A DNA stretch of 7,603 nucleotides from Oscillospiraceae bacterium (GCA_017410745.1 JAFPPJ010000364.1:1-7603), one strand, 5' to 3'. Counted from the stretch's first letter, positions 1-6,555 are shown. Notes: a model not told the origin generated them from the sequence alone. Made by a program: numbers and translations.

Positions 1-8
1 CAAAGGTC

Positions 9-37
9 TTGAAATTTGAACAATTGTGTGTTATTAT
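9..37 (+). promoter_or_regulatory. Predicted sigma-A promoter of the LacI-GGDEF gene
   Basis: TTGAAA at 9-14 and TATTAT at 32-37 are separated by 17 bases, which fits a housekeeping sigma-A promoter. A perfect TATAAT at 35-40 overlaps the second box but would need a 20-base spacer from TTGAAA. The expected transcription start is around 44-47. The surroundings are more AT-rich than the coding DNA. This is a prediction from motif match only. Confidence 0.6.
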
Positions 38-45
38 AATAGAGT

Positions 46-55
46 GTGTATACAC
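46..55. promoter_or_regulatory. Perfect palindrome GTGTATACAC at the predicted transcription start
   Basis: The 10-base sequence GTGTATACAC is its own reverse complement and covers about +1 to +10 of the predicted promoter. That is a usual place for a repressor site. It lacks the central CG common in LacI-family operators, so the binding protein cannot be named. A palindrome of this length can occur by chance, so the role is inferred from position alone. Confidence 0.3.
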
Positions 56-81
56 TATTATCCGAAGGAACGACGGGGACG

Positions 82-2004
82 GTGAAAAAAGTGATAAACG
101 GGCGCAAAACGGTAGGCTATTTTCTCGGCGGCATCACCGGCAATCTGCAGAGAAGACTATGCAAGGCACTGTACAATGCAGCGAAGAACAGCGGCTATGA
201 TATGTTCTTTTTCAATTTTATAGGCAAGATCGGCATGGAGTATGAGGATTATGCCGAGTATGAATATAAAATGCTGGATATTATCCCTTATGACCGTCTT
301 GATGGTATAGTATTCGACAACAGCAACCTGCTGCTGCCCGATATCCGCAAAAGGATACGCAGCAAGCTGGACGAATGCAAATGTCCCATTGCATCGGTAG
401 GCGATCCCTGCGATGAGTTCGTGCAGGTGCATTTCGACAATATCAGCGGTATCGCGGAAATGGTAAGACATTTCGTCAAGCATCACGGCTTTGACCGTAT
501 AGGCTTTATGTCGGGACCTGAGGATAATGTGGATGCGAATAAAAGACTCGAGGCATTCAGGGGTGCCATGCGTGAATGTGGCCTGCCTGAAAACGGCGTA
601 GGCGTCTATCACGGCGATATGTGGTATCACAGGGGCAAGGAAGCTGTGGATTTCTTCTTCGGTGAATGTGAGCAGACGCCGCAGGCTATCGTGTGTGCAA
701 ACGACTATATGGCGATAGCGGTGTGCGATGCGCTTGAGGAAAGAGGTATAAACTGCCCCGAGGATGTGTGCGTATCGGGCTTTGACAATGTCCTTGAGGC
801 ACGCAATCATACGCCTGTCATCACGACTGTCACGAGAGATGAAGGCAGAGTGGCAGAAGCTATATTCGATATGTTCGAGCGGTATTACAAGGGTGAGTCC
901 CTTACCGATGAGAACGGTAAGCCGTTTCATCTGGTGCTGCCCACGGACAATCTGTATACCGAGTCCTGCGGGTGCAAAAAGCCCGAAAATACCGAGAATG
1001 ACAAGAATGCGGCATCACATAAGGTGTTGACGATGCTTTATTATATCCTTGATACGGAAGCGGCTATGCTTGAGATGAACCGCGTATCCGAGATAGACGG
1101 TATGACAGGGACATTTGCGAAGTACAGCAAGAATATAGGCGCATATTCAAAATATTTCCTGCTGGCATATACCGACGAAAAGGGCAGGTATTCCTATGAA
1201 ACGGAGATGGAGAAGCCCACTCATCTGGTGTATCCGGCGGTATGGATAGACAATACCGGCACATCTGTGCGGCCGGAGGGATGTATCACTACAGATCAGT
1301 TCATACCTGTTGACACATCCGATGAACCGTACTGCTACTATATATCGCATATCCATTTCGGCGATCATGCATTTGGATATTCTGCGATAATGATGGACAG
1401 CGATGAGCCGTTCAACGAGTTCTACAGCGTGTGGACGGTCAATATATCTATCTCGCTTGAAACTCTGCTGCAGAGAAACAAGGTAAGGCGGCTCGTACAG
1501 GATCTTGAATCAGAGAGCACGCATGACAGGCTGACGGGTATGCTCAACAGGCGCGGCTTCGAGAAGGAATCCGACAGAGTATACAGAGAGCTTTCAAACG
1601 ATCCCGAGTCTGTGATGACTGTGGTCATGATAGATATGGACAAGCTCAAGCATATAAACGATCGGTACGGCCACAAGGAAGGCGATTTTGCCATAAGCAC
1701 GCTGGGCAATGCCATCCTTTCAAGCTGCGGAAAGGGCGATATATCCGGGCGCACGGGCGGTGATGAGTTCTATATCATCATGCCGGGCAAGGATGTGAAG
1801 TATGCGGAAAAGGCAGTCAGACACGTCCGCAGAAAGCTTGAAGAAGCGGTGCGAAGCAGCGGCAAGGAATACAAGATAGATATAAGCTGCGGAATATATT
1901 TTGCAAACATTGCAAAACAGGACGGACTTGAAGGATTCCTGCGCGAAAGCGATGAGAGGATGTACGCAGAAAAGCGCGGCAAGCACGTCGAGCGTAAAAG
2001 CTGA
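82..2004 (+). CDS. LacI-type ligand-sensing diguanylate cyclase (GGDEF) without HTH
   Basis: Predicted cytoplasmic sensor enzyme making cyclic di-GMP from two GTP in response to a small ligand, probably a sugar. Numbered from GTG at 82 (640 aa), residues about 8-298 form a LacI/PBP-like domain; CANDYMA and VSGFDN are typical. It ends in an SCGC stretch (C296, C298). Residues about 310-455 form a poorly defined, perhaps GAF-like middle domain, followed by a helical linker at about 456-480 and a GGDEF domain from about 482. GGDEF lies at 559-563; the metal and substrate elements MIDMDKLKHIND and YGHKEGD are intact, so it should be active. The inhibitory RxxD site reads GKGD, lacking the Arg. 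There is no signal peptide, membrane helix or HTH. The start is uncertain: GTG 82 has AAGGA 12 bases upstream, GTG 91 has GGTGA 5 bases upstream, and GTG 46 would be nearly leaderless. The ligand is unknown. Confidence 0.9.
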   Translation: MKKVINGRKTVGYFLGGITGNLQRRLCKALYNAAKNSGYDMFFFNFIGKIGMEYEDYAEYEYKMLDIIPYDRLDGIVFDNSNLLLPDIRKRIRSKLDECKCPIASVGDPCDEFVQVHFDNISGIAEMVRHFVKHHGFDRIGFMSGPEDNVDANKRLEAFRGAMRECGLPENGVGVYHGDMWYHRGKEAVDFFFGECEQTPQAIVCANDYMAIAVCDALEERGINCPEDVCVSGFDNVLEARNHTPVITTVTRDEGRVAEAIFDMFERYYKGESLTDENGKPFHLVLPTDNLYTESCGCKKPENTENDKNAASHKVLTMLYYILDTEAAMLEMNRVSEIDGMTGTFAKYSKNIGAYSKYFLLAYTDEKGRYSYETEMEKPTHLVYPAVWIDNTGTSVRPEGCITTDQFIPVDTSDEPYCYYISHIHFGDHAFGYSAIMMDSDEPFNEFYSVWTVNISISLETLLQRNKVRRLVQDLESESTHDRLTGMLNRRGFEKESDRVYRELSNDPESVMTVVMIDMDKLKHINDRYGHKEGDFAISTLGNAILSSCGKGDISGRTGGDEFYIIMPGKDVKYAEKAVRHVRRKLEEAVRSSGKEYKIDISCGIYFANIAKQDGLEGFLRESDERMYAEKRGKHVERKS

Positions 2005-2024
2005 TCTTGACGGCGAAGTGATAA

Positions 2025-2057
2025 AATATCCCGAAAGCATGATGCTTTCGGGATATT
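2025..2057. terminator. Hairpin terminator between convergent genes
   Basis: The arms at 2025-2040 and 2042-2057 are perfect 16-base reverse complements around a single G; physically this is a 14-bp stem with loop ATGAT. On the minus strand the right arm runs into ATATTTTAT, a usable U-tract, so it looks like an intrinsic terminator for the phosphorylase operon. On the plus strand the following bases are not T-rich, so termination of the cyclase transcript relies on the stem alone. The hairpin starts one base after the phosphorylase stop codon and 20 bases after the cyclase stop codon. Confidence 0.88.
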
Positions 2058-2058
2058 G

Positions 2059-2865
2059 TCATATCCTGCCGATGATATCGAGTATGAGTGCGCCTATCCT
2101 GTCGCCTGCAAGGTCGGCTATGCGCTGTATCTCCTCGTGTGTGGTGATGCCACTATTTCCTATGCACATATCGGTTATGCAGCTTATGCCGAGTACCTTT
2201 CTGCCCATATGATGAAGTGCCATAGCTTCACAGGCGGTGCTCATGCCTACGCTGTCAGCTCCGAGCATGGCATACATCCTTGACTCCGCGGGGGTCTCGA
2301 ATGCGGGGCCTGTTATCTGTATGTATATCCCGTCTGCCAGGTCTATGCCCTGTCTCTGTGCCGAAGCGTGCAGGATATCTCTCAGGGATACATCATATAC
2401 GCAGCTCATATCCGGGAACCTTGTGCCGAGAGTGTCGTCATTGGACCCTATGAGAGGGGAGGGGGCAAATGATGTGATATGATCGGTGATGCACATTATA
2501 GTGCCGGGGGAAAATGATGTGTTCAGTCCGCCCGACGCATTGGTGAGTATCACGGTCTGTGCTCCGAGCAGCGCCATGACACGGACGGGTGTGACCACCT
2601 GCTGCATGGTATAGCCCTCGTAATAGTGTATGCGGCCGTTCATGAGGATAACGGGAACACCGTGTATAGTGCCAGAGAGATACTCGCCCTTGTGCCCCTC
2701 AGCGGTGGATACGGGGAAACCCGGTATGTCCGAATACGGGATATGTACGGCGTTTTCTACGCTGTCTGCGAGCTTTCCGAGACCCGAGCCGAGAACTATG
2801 CCTATCTTCGGAGTGATGCTGATCTTGCTCCTGACATGCTCCGCCATTCTTTCAAGTTCAGTCAT
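2059..2865 (-). CDS. punA: Purine nucleoside phosphorylase (trimeric PNP/MTAP family)
   Basis: Cytoplasmic purine salvage enzyme that splits purine nucleosides with phosphate into free base and (deoxy)ribose 1-phosphate. The 268-aa length fits trimeric PNPs. Visible motifs are GSGLG (26-30) and GHKG (57-60) for phosphate, GRIHYYEGY (77-85), TNASGG (108-113), GPAFETPAE (186-194) with the base-contacting Glu190, and GADSVGMST (202-210). His243 in THEEI matches the ribose-contacting His257 of human PNP. The oddity is at 230-232: the family norm ITN (human Asn243) reads ITD, with Asp232 encoded by GAT at 2170-2172. MTAP enzymes have Asp here to recognise adenine, so 6-aminopurine nucleosides may be substrates. 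The start at 2865 is preferred because AAAGGA sits 9 bases upstream; the frame opens 15 codons earlier, inside exoA. The exoA stop lies 14 bases upstream, making this the last gene of the operon. The family call is firm, the substrate is not. Confidence 0.93.
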   Translation of the reverse strand: MTELERMAEHVRSKISITPKIGIVLGSGLGKLADSVENAVHIPYSDIPGFPVSTAEGHKGEYLSGTIHGVPVILMNGRIHYYEGYTMQQVVTPVRVMALLGAQTVILTNASGGLNTSFSPGTIMCITDHITSFAPSPLIGSNDDTLGTRFPDMSCVYDVSLRDILHASAQRQGIDLADGIYIQITGPAFETPAESRMYAMLGADSVGMSTACEAMALHHMGRKVLGISCITDMCIGNSGITTHEEIQRIADLAGDRIGALILDIIGRI

Positions 2866-2879
2866 GATACCGCATCCTT

Positions 2880-3635
2880 TCACACGTTTACCGTAAGGCC
2901 GATGGGACAATGGTCGCTGCCCATGATATCATCATATATCACGGCATCGCTTACCTTGTCGGTAAAGCCGTTGTTCACTATGAAATAGTCGATACGCCAG
3001 CCGACGTTGTTCTCCCTTGCCTTGCCCATATAGCTCCACCATGTATACTGCACCCTGTCGGGGTAGAAGTGTCTGTATGTATCTGTAAAGCCCGCGGCAA
3101 GAAGCTCTGTCATCTTGCCGCGTTCCTCATAGGTAAAGCCTGCATGGCCTATATTGGGTCTGACGTTCTTTATATCTATCTCCTCATGTGCCACATTCAT
3201 GTCGCCGCACACTACCACGCCTTTCTTTGCCGAAAGGTCAAGGAGATATGCACGGAAGAGATCCTCAAATCTCATGCGCGAAGGTATGCGGGAAAGGTCG
3301 TTCTTTGCGTTGGGCACATATACCGTGACGAGATAGAAGTCCTTGAATTCAAGGGTGATGGTGCGCCCTTCATTGTCATACTCCTCGTCGCCGATGCCGT
3401 ACTTGACGGACAGCGGCTCTATGCGGGAATAGACAAGAGTACCGGAATAGCCCTTCTTCACAGCAGGGAAGAGATACTCGTAGGGATGGGACTGCGGGTG
3501 AAATTCGTTCTGTTCTGCGGTGAGCTTGCTTTCCTGTATGCAGAACACGTCTGCATCGGATGCTGTGAAAAAGTCGGCAAAGCCCTTTTTAAGGCAGGCG
3601 CGGAAGCCTGCAACGTTCCATGAGATTATCTTCAT
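2880..3635 (-). CDS. exoA: ExoA/exonuclease III family AP endonuclease
   Basis: Metal-dependent DNA repair nuclease that cuts the backbone 5' of abasic sites and usually also has 3'-5' exonuclease or 3'-phosphodiesterase activity. The 251-aa length and the whole fold fit the single-domain EEP family. Active-site residues are all present: Asn7 (SWNVAGFR), Glu35 (IQESK), Tyr106 (VYVPNA), Asp145 and Asn147 (GDMNVAH), Asp216 (WRIDYF) and Asp241-His242 (GSDHCP). The start at 3635 has AAGGTGG a few bases upstream. It lies 9 bases after the dut stop and 14 bases before punA, so it is mid-operon. Pairing with dut makes sense: dUTPase lowers uracil incorporation, and this enzyme processes the abasic sites left by uracil-DNA glycosylase. 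No truncation or missing key residue is seen. Confidence 0.96.
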   Translation of the reverse strand: MKIISWNVAGFRACLKKGFADFFTASDADVFCIQESKLTAEQNEFHPQSHPYEYLFPAVKKGYSGTLVYSRIEPLSVKYGIGDEEYDNEGRTITLEFKDFYLVTVYVPNAKNDLSRIPSRMRFEDLFRAYLLDLSAKKGVVVCGDMNVAHEEIDIKNVRPNIGHAGFTYEERGKMTELLAAGFTDTYRHFYPDRVQYTWWSYMGKARENNVGWRIDYFIVNNGFTDKVSDAVIYDDIMGSDHCPIGLTVNV

Positions 3636-3644
3636 ATATCCACC

Positions 3645-4109
3645 TTATGTTGTACTGCCGAAGCCGCCGTTTCGTATGCCCTTTGCATCATCATCTATGG
3701 TAAGACCGTAGGGGATGAATATGCCCTGTGCAAATGCGGTGCCCGCCTTTATGCACAAGGTCTTGCCCTCGTTGGTGCAGTTGGTCATCTTTATCATTAT
3801 ATGCCCCTCGTTGTCGGAGTAGTAGTAGTCGCTGTCTATGATGCCGACGGTGTTGTCGAGGGAAAGCCTGTATCTGAAGCCGAGCCCGCTGCGGGGAACT
3901 ATCATGAGCATCCAGCCGTCATCTATCCTGCAGCGCAGTCCCGTTGCTATGACGATAGTCTGCATCGGTGCAAGCTCAATATCTGAGGGCGCAAATATAT
4001 CATATCCTGCCGAGCCTGCAGTAGCACGGCGGGGCAGCTTTATGATATCGGGCGATATGCCGGAGATATGCTCCGATACCTTCTGAAATTCCGCTATGCG
4101 ATCATTCAT
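3645..4109 (-). CDS. dut: dUTP diphosphatase (trimeric dUTPase)
   Basis: Hydrolyses dUTP to dUMP and pyrophosphate, keeping uracil out of DNA and supplying dUMP for thymidylate synthesis. At 154 aa it has all five trimeric dUTPase motifs in order: AGSAGYDIFA (31-40), PRSGLG (72-77), NTVGIIDSDY (86-95, with Asp92 at the catalytic base position), AGTAFAQGIF (122-131) and the C-terminal arm RNGGFGSTT (146-154). After motif 3 the sequence YYYSDNEGHI is slightly longer than in the E. coli-type enzyme, as in some Clostridia and phage dUTPases. The start at 4109 is chosen because GGAGG lies 6 bases upstream; the frame extends 12 codons further without a good site. The first 8 bases overlap the end of the kinase gene, and the SD lies inside the kinase's last codons, so translation is probably coupled. 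It looks like a housekeeping copy; no phage genes are nearby. Confidence 0.96.
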   Translation of the reverse strand: MNDRIAEFQKVSEHISGISPDIIKLPRRATAGSAGYDIFAPSDIELAPMQTIVIATGLRCRIDDGWMLMIVPRSGLGFRYRLSLDNTVGIIDSDYYYSDNEGHIMIKMTNCTNEGKTLCIKAGTAFAQGIFIPYGLTIDDDAKGIRNGGFGSTT

Positions 4110-5013
4110 ACTGCACCTCCGGCAGTATCCTGTCGTAGTCCTCACGGGTGCAGAGCACGCCTGTGAATGCGGTGGCTGTGCCTGCAGCTGTGCCGCAGCG
4201 CAGCGCCTCCTTCATATCGCCGCATCTCTCATAGGATGCAAGGAATCCTGCAAGCAGAGAGTCGCCTGCGCCGATAGTGTTTATGCTTCTGCCGTGAGGT
4301 GCTGATATATGGTATATGCCCTCGGCAGATGCAAGTACTGAGCCCTTTTCTGCCATTGATATGATAACGTTCTCTGCGCCCATCTCACGAAGCTTTATAG
4401 CACATTTCTCAGCATCGCTGTGAGAATCTATCCTCATGCCGCAGACTTCCTCTGCTTCCTTGTGATTGGGCTTGATGAGCCACGGATGATAGTGCAGTAT
4501 ATTCGTGAGGAGCATACCGGATGCATCGGCAACTATGCGTACTCTGCCCATCAGTCTCTCGGATATTTTCTCGTATATGTCGGAGTTTACAGTCTTGGGA
4601 ACAGAGCCTGCGAGTACGATGGTATCATCTGCGGTAAGGGAGTCGAGCTTAGTCATGAGCTTGTCAAGATCGCTGCCCGATATTGCGGGCCCTGCCGGAT
4701 TTATCTCGGTCTCTCTGCCGCTCTCCTCATGTATTTTGATGCATATCCTTGTCATGCCGCTGTCAAGACGTATGAAATCTGTCTTTATCCCCCTTGAAGC
4801 GAGGGAAGCAGCGAGCTCATCGCCCGTGAAGCCGGCAATGAAGCCATAGGCGGTGGTCTGTGCGCCGAGAGCGGTGAGCACAGTGGATACGTTTATTCCC
4901 TTTCCGCCGCAGCGTACATAGTCGCTTGAGGCACGGTTCATGCCGCCTGATATGTATTCCTTCAGTGTGATATTATAATCTATTGCGGGATTTAGTGTGA
5001 GAGTGGTGATCAT
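4102..5013 (-). CDS. fruK: 1-phosphofructokinase-like PfkB family hexose-phosphate kinase
   Basis: Predicted cytoplasmic ATP-dependent kinase of the 1-phosphofructokinase / tagatose-6-phosphate kinase branch of the PfkB (ribokinase-like) family; FruK makes fructose 1,6-bisphosphate from fructose 1-phosphate. The 303-aa length is normal. Visible are the N-terminal TLNPAID (6-12), the sugar-binding GGKGINVS (36-43), INPAGPAIS (104-112), KPNHKEAEE (181-189) and the PfkB signature NTIGAGDSLLAGF (245-257) with catalytic-base Asp251. AAGGAGG lies just upstream of the ATG, inside the final codons of the repressor gene, and the ATG overlaps that gene's TGA by 4 bases. This tight coupling suggests the repressor senses a substrate or product of the kinase. 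No fructose PTS gene (fruA/fruB) is in the window, so LacC-type tagatose-6-phosphate kinase or another sugar phosphate remains possible. The family is firm, the substrate is not. Confidence 0.87.
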   Translation of the reverse strand: MITTLTLNPAIDYNITLKEYISGGMNRASSDYVRCGGKGINVSTVLTALGAQTTAYGFIAGFTGDELAASLASRGIKTDFIRLDSGMTRICIKIHEESGRETEINPAGPAISGSDLDKLMTKLDSLTADDTIVLAGSVPKTVNSDIYEKISERLMGRVRIVADASGMLLTNILHYHPWLIKPNHKEAEEVCGMRIDSHSDAEKCAIKLREMGAENVIISMAEKGSVLASAEGIYHISAPHGRSINTIGAGDSLLAGFLASYERCGDMKEALRCGTAAGTATAFTGVLCTREDYDRILPEVQYE

Positions 5014-6020
5014 ATGGAGCCTCCTTCAAGATTCGCCGATTCACGCACGATAATGTCGTAGTCCATGACAATAGTGCCGTGAGGAAGTCTGCCTGTGCGG
5101 AGCGAATCTATAAGACAGCGTGCCACTGTTTTGCCCATTTCATATGCAGGCTGTGCCACAGTGGTTATCATAGGCGTGAACATTTCGCACAGCTCGATGT
5201 TGTCAAAGCCGCAGACTTCAATGTCACTGCCGACCTTCACGCCGCGGCGCAGGCATTCCTTTATCATGCCCGCAGCAAGCAGGTCTGATATGCACAGCAC
5301 GGCTTCAGGCGGCTCGGGCAGCGAAAGAAAATGCTGTGCCGCTTCTATGCCGCAGGTATAGTCATATGTCTTGCGGAAGATATACTCTTCCCTGATGGGT
5401 ATTCCGTGAGCGGTAAGCGCATCTATATATCCGCGGTATCGGTCATCCGACGAGGGTGCGATTATCGACTCATCGGTGGTGACAAGCGCGATGCGCTTCT
5501 TGCCGTGTGCGATGTATCGTGATATAACGTCAAATGCAGCCTTGTGGTTGTCGATAAGCACGGTAAGGGTATTAGAACCCTCCACCGATTCGGAGCAAAG
5601 TCCTATATGGAAGCGCGCCGACAGTGCATCGAGAGTGGATGCCTCCACGCGGGTGCCAAGAAGTATAGCCGCATCTACGGTATGGTTCTGCAGCATACCG
5701 AGAAGGCGCAGTTCTATTGAGACTGTGCTGTATCCGCAGGCGATGAGCACGTCATATTCATTCTCGGCGGTGTCCTGTATACCGCGTATCACACCACCGT
5801 AGAACGAACCTGTGGTGGGAACTACGATAAGCAGATTCTTAGTCTCACGCTTCCTGAGATTTCGTCCGAGGAGATTTGGACTGTAACCCAGTCTGTCAAT
5901 GGTATCGTTTACAAGTGCAGCAGTATCCTCAGAAACGGCGCTGCTGTCATTGAGTACTCGTGACACGGTGGCAACCGACACACCTGCAGCCTTTGCCACA
6001 TCTTTTATGGTAACACTCAT
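5010..6020 (-). CDS. LacI-family transcriptional regulator
   Basis: Sequence-specific DNA-binding regulator with a sugar-type effector domain. In the 336-aa product, residues 3-24 (TIKDVAKAAGVSVATVSRVL) are a textbook LacI helix-turn-helix, 47-60 (SPNLLGRNLRKRET) the hinge that enters the minor groove, and about 61-328 the periplasmic-binding-like ligand domain, including VLCISDLLAAG (241-251) and VCGFDNIELCE (269-279). The start at 6020 is preferred because GGAG sits 7 bases upstream; an in-frame ATG at 6035 would add five residues but has a poor site and falls at the edge of a hairpin. The gene overlaps the downstream kinase by 4 bases (ATGA) and so probably regulates its own operon. The effector is unknown; a sugar phosphate handled by the kinase is a reasonable inference. 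It is not obviously CcpA, although the architecture is shared. Confidence 0.93.
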   Translation of the reverse strand: MSVTIKDVAKAAGVSVATVSRVLNDSSAVSEDTAALVNDTIDRLGYSPNLLGRNLRKRETKNLLIVVPTTGSFYGGVIRGIQDTAENEYDVLIACGYSTVSIELRLLGMLQNHTVDAAILLGTRVEASTLDALSARFHIGLCSESVEGSNTLTVLIDNHKAAFDVISRYIAHGKKRIALVTTDESIIAPSSDDRYRGYIDALTAHGIPIREEYIFRKTYDYTCGIEAAQHFLSLPEPPEAVLCISDLLAAGMIKECLRRGVKVGSDIEVCGFDNIELCEMFTPMITTVAQPAYEMGKTVARCLIDSLRTGRLPHGTIVMDYDIIVRESANLEGGSI

Positions 6021-6035
6021 AATATCACTCCGCAT

Positions 6036-6064
6036 AAGCCCTGAGCCAAAAGGCTCAATGGCTT
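6036..6064. promoter_or_regulatory. Two-tier inverted repeat between membrane gene and lacI-type gene
   Basis: TGAGCC (6042-6047) and GGCTCA (6052-6057) are inverted around AAAA, and an outer pair AAGCC (6036-6040) and GGCTT (6060-6064) extends the dyad with a 1/2-base offset. It fills most of the 44-base gap between the stop of the membrane gene and the start of the repressor gene. There is no U-tract on the minus strand, so it is not a standard terminator. It could be an operator for the repressor encoded next to it, or an RNA hairpin that tunes expression or processing between the two genes. Confidence 0.45.
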
Positions 6065-6541
6065 TCAGATTATCTTTTCTTCTTCCTTGAGCTGACGCTT
6101 TTTTTCATGTATTCGTTTACGCCGACGTGTTTCACGGGCAGATCTTCTGTCATAACACATAGCATCGGCTGCAACTGCAAGTCCGAGCAGTGCTGTAACT
6201 GCGATAGATGGATATATTCTCGCTGTCAGCACGGATATAAGGGATCTTGGTATCGTGCTTTCGGGAATGCTGTTCAATGTGTCGAGCGGGATGATGTATA
6301 ATACGGTAGCAGCGATATTCAGTATCGCCGAAATGATATTGCTCCATGCCTTCCTGAAGTATGAGAGCACAAGGCAGGGCAGGAATACTGCCGCTGATGC
6401 TATCAGCATCACTCCGATGCTGTGGTATTTTTCGTCCGCACCGAACAGTATGCCGAGGCCGCCCATCACGTCAAGAAACAGCGAGCAGACAACAAAGGCA
6501 CAGGTGCCAAGTGCGAGCATGATTTTGCGCAATCGCTCCAT
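6065..6541 (-). CDS. Small four-helix membrane protein of unknown function
   Basis: I do not recognise this 158-aa protein. It has four likely membrane helices at about 8-32, 41-62, 67-86 and 108-128, and ends in a highly charged, strongly basic tail (about 131-155, rich in Arg and Lys, including RETRRRKRIHEKKRQ). By the positive-inside rule the tail should be cytoplasmic, which with four helices also places the N-terminus (MERLRK) inside. The basic tail could touch membrane lipids or nucleic acid, but nothing proves it. The ATG at 6541 is preceded by GGGGAAG at a workable distance, and a good promoter lies 40-80 bases upstream, so this is probably the first gene of the transcript that continues into the repressor gene 44 bases downstream. 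It is real rather than a shadow: it has an SD, a promoter, clear hydrophobic periodicity and no competing frame. Confidence 0.8.
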   Translation of the reverse strand: MERLRKIMLALGTCAFVVCSLFLDVMGGLGILFGADEKYHSIGVMLIASAAVFLPCLVLSYFRKAWSNIISAILNIAATVLYIIPLDTLNSIPESTIPRSLISVLTARIYPSIAVTALLGLAVAADAMCYDRRSARETRRRKRIHEKKRQLKEEEKII

Positions 6542-6555
6542 ATTATCTTCCCCGT

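Noticed and set aside
9..200. Plus-strand small open frame starting with TTG upstream of the cyclase
   Set aside because: It begins inside the predicted -35 box, so it could not be translated from this promoter, and it overlaps the cyclase in another frame without its own ribosome site.
157..930. Minus-strand open frame of 257 codons opposite the LacI-type domain
   Set aside because: It lies wholly within the well-supported cyclase gene, shows no recognisable motif, and has the uneven composition of an antisense frame.
2866..2910. N-terminal extension of PNP by 15 residues
   Set aside because: The extra codons overlap the end of exoA and lack a ribosome site, while the ATG at 2865 has AAAGGA at good spacing and matches the family's usual N-terminus.
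2910..3623. Long plus-strand open frame (237 codons) antisense to exoA
   Set aside because: The minus strand carries a complete exonuclease III family gene with all catalytic residues. The plus-strand frame shows no domain or operon context and is explained as an antisense shadow.
3645..4109. Possible prophage origin of the dUTPase
   Set aside because: The motif-3 extension resembles some phage enzymes, but there are no phage genes nearby, composition matches the neighbours, and the gene is tightly coupled in a metabolic operon.
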